Shown in pieces: positions 5,828 to 8,429 of a stretch of 8,429 bases of DNA. Origin of the DNA: Hyphomicrobiales bacterium (GTDB taxonomy: Bacteria > Pseudomonadota > Alphaproteobacteria > Rhizobiales > UBA4765); NCBI GenBank assembly GCA_027487195.1, contig JAIYEB010000067.1, forward strand, positions 1 to 8,429, in the 5' to 3' direction. Under the pieces are notes generated by a model that was not told the DNA's origin, ran no database searches, and saw only the letters and a program-made list of their open reading frames with translations. Made by a program: the position numbers and the translations under genes. How positions within the stretch are numbered: the first letter of the stretch is position 1; each line of letters starts with the position of its first letter.

Positions 5828-6823
5828 ATGACATCATCAATCAATCGCCGTGCCCTGATCGCAGGCACCGGCGCGCTCGGCTTTGGCCTTGCGTCGATCC
5901 ATACGGCAAAGGCGCAGACCCCGACGCTCCGTCTGTCCGGGCCGATGACACCGACAGACCAGCGTGCGGTAGCCTTGATCGAGATTTTCGGCCCCGCCAT
6001 CAGTTCGTTTGCAACGTTCCAGCCGCATTGGAACGCCACCCTGTTCCGTCAGGGCACGGAGCTTGAGGCGATCGCACGCGGCAATCTGGAAATGTCGGTG
6101 ACCTCGCCCCAGGAACTCGCAACCCTGATCCCAGGCTGGTCGATTTTCACTGCGGGCTATTTGCTGCGCGATGCCGATCATCAGCAGAAGGTGTTTGCCG
6201 ATGCGGTTGTGAATGATCTCAAGGCGCAGACCGAGACACGGCTGAATGTGAAGCTCCTGTCCGTCATGTATCTTGGCCGCCGTCAGATCAATCTCAGGAC
6301 CGAGCGTGAAATCCGCACTCCGGCCGATATGGCTGGCGTACGGCTGCGCATGCCGAACACCGAGGCCTGGCTGTTCCTCGGGCAGGCGCTTGGGGCCAAT
6401 CCGCTGCCACTGGCGTTCACCGAGATCTACACAGCGCTCCAGACCGGTGCGATCGATGGTCAGGACAACCCCCTGCCAACGAACCGCGATTCCAAGTTCT
6501 ACGAAGTGACAAGGCAGATCGTGCTGACCAGCCATCTGGTGGATCAAAACTATCTCGCAATCTCCAAGCGCGTGTTTGATCGCTTTACGCCGGCCCAGCA
6601 GGCGGCGCTGCAAAAGGCATCTGATGATGCGGCGGCTCAGGCGCGCACACGCCAGCTTGCTCTGGAGACCGAGCTTGAGGGCTTCTTCCGCGAGCGCGGC
6701 CTGCGTGTCTACACGCCGGATATCGAATCCTTCCGCCGCAAGGTCCAGGCCGACTATCTTGCCTCGCGCTTTGCGCGCGATTGGCCGGCTGGCATGGTTG
6801 ATCGTATCAACGCGATCCGTTGA
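5828..6823 (+). CDS. TRAP transporter substrate-binding protein, DctP family
   Basis: A 331-residue periplasmic binding protein that captures the solute and hands it to the TRAP membrane subunits. A Tat-like signal is present: NRRALIAG at residues 6-13, a hydrophobic core, and cleavage probably after AKA (residue 29). The mature domain has the family's landmarks: the early RLSGPM strand, the block VRLRMPN (171-177), in which Arg174 is the likely carboxylate-binding arginine, the PLAFTEIYTALQTGAIDGQDNPL segment (about 193-215) with Asn214, and the long C-terminal helix AAQARTRQLALETELEGFF. Length is normal. The ATG has a strong GGAGG site (5816-5820) with a seven-base spacer. Its stop overlaps the dctQ-like start, placing it first in the operon. 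The usual binding arginine suggests an acidic solute (dicarboxylate, keto acid or similar), but the ligand cannot be assigned. Confidence 0.92.
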   Translation: MTSSINRRALIAGTGALGFGLASIHTAKAQTPTLRLSGPMTPTDQRAVALIEIFGPAISSFATFQPHWNATLFRQGTELEAIARGNLEMSVTSPQELATLIPGWSIFTAGYLLRDADHQQKVFADAVVNDLKAQTETRLNVKLLSVMYLGRRQINLRTEREIRTPADMAGVRLRMPNTEAWLFLGQALGANPLPLAFTEIYTALQTGAIDGQDNPLPTNRDSKFYEVTRQIVLTSHLVDQNYLAISKRVFDRFTPAQQAALQKASDDAAAQARTRQLALETELEGFFRERGLRVYTPDIESFRRKVQADYLASRFARDWPAGMVDRINAIR

Positions 6824-7344
6824 TTGCCGTGAATAGCCTCGCACAACGCTTCAGAGGCTTCGCCGAGGATATCGGCGGAGTCCTGCTCGGTTTGATGTTT
6901 CTGGCTTTCCTCGTCCAGATCGCCACGCGTTATGTGTTTAACGCGCCGGCGAGCTGGACGCTGGAGGCGTGCCTGACCCTGTGGCTTTGGGCGGTATTCT
7001 GGGGTGCGGCTTTCATCCTGGATGAGCGCGACCAGGTTCGGTTCGACGTGATCTACACGGCTGTGCCGCTGCCGTTTCGCCGCGCCTTTGCGATCGTGAG
7101 CGCGTTGGCCATTTCAGGTGGCATGCTCGCAGCCTTACCAGCGACATGGAGCTTCGTTTCGTTCTACGAGATCAAGCGCAGCGCGGTCATCGGCATCCGC
7201 CTCGACTATGTCTTCTCCATCTACCTCGTCTTCGCCGTCGGCGTGATCATCCGCTACCTCTGGCGAGCGATTTCGATTGCGCGCGGTGCAAATCCCGATC
7301 CGCCGCCAATTGAGATGGCCGAGAGCGAGACTAAGTCCTCATGA
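6820..7344 (+). CDS. TRAP transporter small permease subunit, DctQ family
   Basis: A 174-residue inner-membrane protein, the four-helix subunit that pairs with DctM. Hydrophobic segments lie at about 17-36, 50-67, 88-110 and 129-148. The family pattern RYVFNAPASWTLEA (37-50) with Trp46 and Glu49, followed by a helix and then DERDQVRFDVI (68-78), is clear. The N- and C-termini are hydrophilic, and the last 25 residues are Pro/Glu/Ser-rich. The TTG at 6820 overlaps the dctP-like stop in a TTGA junction; a GTG at 6829 (three codons later) is an equally possible start, and neither has a Shine-Dalgarno, consistent with translational coupling. The stop overlaps the dctM-like ATG (ATGA at 7341-7344). 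Function is confident from sequence and order. Confidence 0.9.
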   Translation: MIAVNSLAQRFRGFAEDIGGVLLGLMFLAFLVQIATRYVFNAPASWTLEACLTLWLWAVFWGAAFILDERDQVRFDVIYTAVPLPFRRAFAIVSALAISGGMLAALPATWSFVSFYEIKRSAVIGIRLDYVFSIYLVFAVGVIIRYLWRAISIARGANPDPPPIEMAESETKSS

Positions 7345-8429
7345 CACTTGCCTTTGCAGCCTGCATTCTTGTTCTGTTTCTGCTGGCCGGCCTCGGTGCC
7401 CCGATCGCCCTTTCGATGATCGTGTCCGCCATCGTTTATCTCGCGATGAAGGGCCAGGATCTTGGCCTTGCCGCCGAGCAGATCATCCAGGGACTCTACG
7501 ACTCGTTCGTGATTCTTGCCGTACCGCTGTTCATTGTCGCAGCGAACCTGATGAACGCCGGCACGATTTCCGAGCGTCTCCTTCAGTTCTGCGTTGCAAT
7601 CGTCGGGCGTTTTCGCGGCGGGCTTGGCCACGTCAACGTTGTCGCCAGCATGATCTTCGCGGGCATGTCCGGCTCGGCTATTGCCGACGCCGTTGGCATT
7701 GGCAAGGTCATCATCAACATGATGATGAAGGATGGCCGCTATTCGCCCGGCTATGCTGCGGCGCTGACAGCGGCTTCTGCAACCATCGGCCCGATCATCC
7801 CCCCGTCCATTCCCATGGTGCTCTACGCACTCGTGTCGGATGCCTCGATCGGCTTCCTGTTCCTCGGCGGTATCGTGCCGGGCGTCATCATGGGCATCGT
7901 CTTGATGATCTTGAACGCGTTCATGGCGCGTCGCAACAATGTGCCGCTCGAAGTGCCTGTACCGCTGCGCGAGATCCCGAACATCACCGTGCGGGCCTTT
8001 CCTGCGCTGATGATGCCGGTAATCCTGCTGTTCGGGATCTACGGCGGCGCAACCACGCCGACAGAAGCGGCTGCCATCGCTGCGGCCTATGCCTTTATCG
8101 TTGCTGCGTTCCTGTACCGCGCACTTACGATTGCCACGATCCGCGGGGTGATGCGCGAGAGCGCACGGGCTTCGGCCTCGGTCGGCCTGATCATCGGCTC
8201 CGCGCTGATCTTCAACTACATCATCGCGAGCGAGAACATCCCGGCGCAGGTCTCGACCGCGATGCAGGGTCTTCAGATCTCGCCGCTGATGTTCCTGCTT
8301 GCGGTCAACCTGCTGTTCTTGATCCTTGGCTGTCTGCTCGATGCCTCGACGATCATCCTCGTGATCATCCCGCTCTTCATCCCGACCTGCAAGGCGCTCG
8401 GGATCGATCTGGTCCATTTTGGCGTCGTC
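7341..8429 (+). CDS. TRAP transporter large permease subunit, DctM family (3' end cut by window)
   Basis: The transport-catalysing subunit of the TRAP system, open to the window edge with 363 codons visible; the family usually runs to about 425-440 residues, so the last 60-75 are missing. It starts at ATG 7341, overlapping the dctQ-like stop by four bases. Many hydrophobic helices are visible, along with two repeat-related signature regions: IFAGMSGSAIADAVGIGK (105-122) with SATIGPIIPPSIPMVLYA (146-163), and GIYGGATTPTEAAAIAAAY (232-250) with a later LGCLLDASTIILVIIP (329-344). These correspond to the helical-hairpin regions that bind sodium and substrate in characterised TRAP membrane subunits. 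No frameshift or internal stop is seen. With the two upstream genes it should form an ion-gradient-driven importer for the solute bound by the DctP-like protein. Confidence 0.93.
   Translation, partial: MTLAFAACILVLFLLAGLGAPIALSMIVSAIVYLAMKGQDLGLAAEQIIQGLYDSFVILAVPLFIVAANLMNAGTISERLLQFCVAIVGRFRGGLGHVNVVASMIFAGMSGSAIADAVGIGKVIINMMMKDGRYSPGYAAALTAASATIGPIIPPSIPMVLYALVSDASIGFLFLGGIVPGVIMGIVLMILNAFMARRNNVPLEVPVPLREIPNITVRAFPALMMPVILLFGIYGGATTPTEAAAIAAAYAFIVAAFLYRALTIATIRGVMRESARASASVGLIIGSALIFNYIIASENIPAQVSTAMQGLQISPLMFLLAVNLLFLILGCLLDASTIILVIIPLFIPTCKALGIDLVHFGVV

Noticed and set aside
5837..6844. 335-codon minus-strand frame opposite the dctP-like gene
   Set aside because: Antisense shadow of a well-supported TRAP binding protein; Arg/Cys/His-rich translation without recognisable domains.
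7254..8417. 387-codon minus-strand frame opposite the dctM-like gene
   Set aside because: Highly charged Asp/Arg/His/Gln-rich sequence typical of antisense to hydrophobic helices; the plus strand encodes an unmistakable DctM.

Overview
The window looks like a chromosomal segment of an alphaproteobacterium, most likely from the Hyphomicrobiales (Rhizobiales). The signs are high GC content with strongly G/C-ending codons, GTG and TTG starts, an OpgC-family membrane protein, a tripartite TRAP transporter, and TTAA-rich intergenic signals. No sequence search was possible, so genus level is not claimed. I see no rRNA, tRNA, CRISPR array, insertion sequence, integrase or phage gene.

Layout, left to right. 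(1) Positions 1-372 hold the C-terminal part of a histidine phosphatase whose N-terminus lies outside the window. (2) Positions 373-684 form a 312-bp non-coding stretch with several short hairpins and, just before the next gene, a 39-bp imperfect dyad that encloses a -10-like element. (3) An OpgC-family polytopic membrane protein (685-1833) is followed, with a 4-bp TTGA stop/start overlap, by an exported beta-propeller protein with a Tat-like signal (1830-2819). (4) A secreted SGNH/GDSL hydrolase on the minus strand converges on the propeller gene and overlaps its 3' end by 14 bp. (5) A roughly 180-bp divergent intergenic region carries a 10-bp-phased run of TTAA half-sites. (6) A complete fatty-acyl-CoA synthetase (AlkK/FadD type) occupies 3766-5400. 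(7) A 56-residue minus-strand ORF with a good ribosome binding site abuts the ligase stop codon. (8) A TRAP transporter operon follows: dctP-like binding protein (5828-6823), dctQ-like small membrane subunit (6820-7344) and dctM-like large membrane subunit (7341 to the window end, cut off). These three overlap by 4 bp at each junction.

How the genes may work together. The TRAP genes form one transcription and translation unit and should import an organic acid or similar anionic solute using an ion gradient. The acyl-CoA ligase just upstream could in principle activate a carboxylate, but it has its own leader and is separated from dctP by the convergent small gene, so a shared pathway is only a possibility. 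The OpgC-like protein, the exported propeller and the secreted SGNH hydrolase are all envelope proteins. Together they could make up a small envelope-glycan or ester-modification locus, although the hydrolase is on the opposite strand and is not co-transcribed.

I do not see a clearly new multi-gene system. The observations most worth a second look are the 56-residue gene at 5401-5571, the dyad around the putative opgC-like promoter (608-646), the bulged palindrome at 425-460, and the phased TTAA motifs at 3600-3623.
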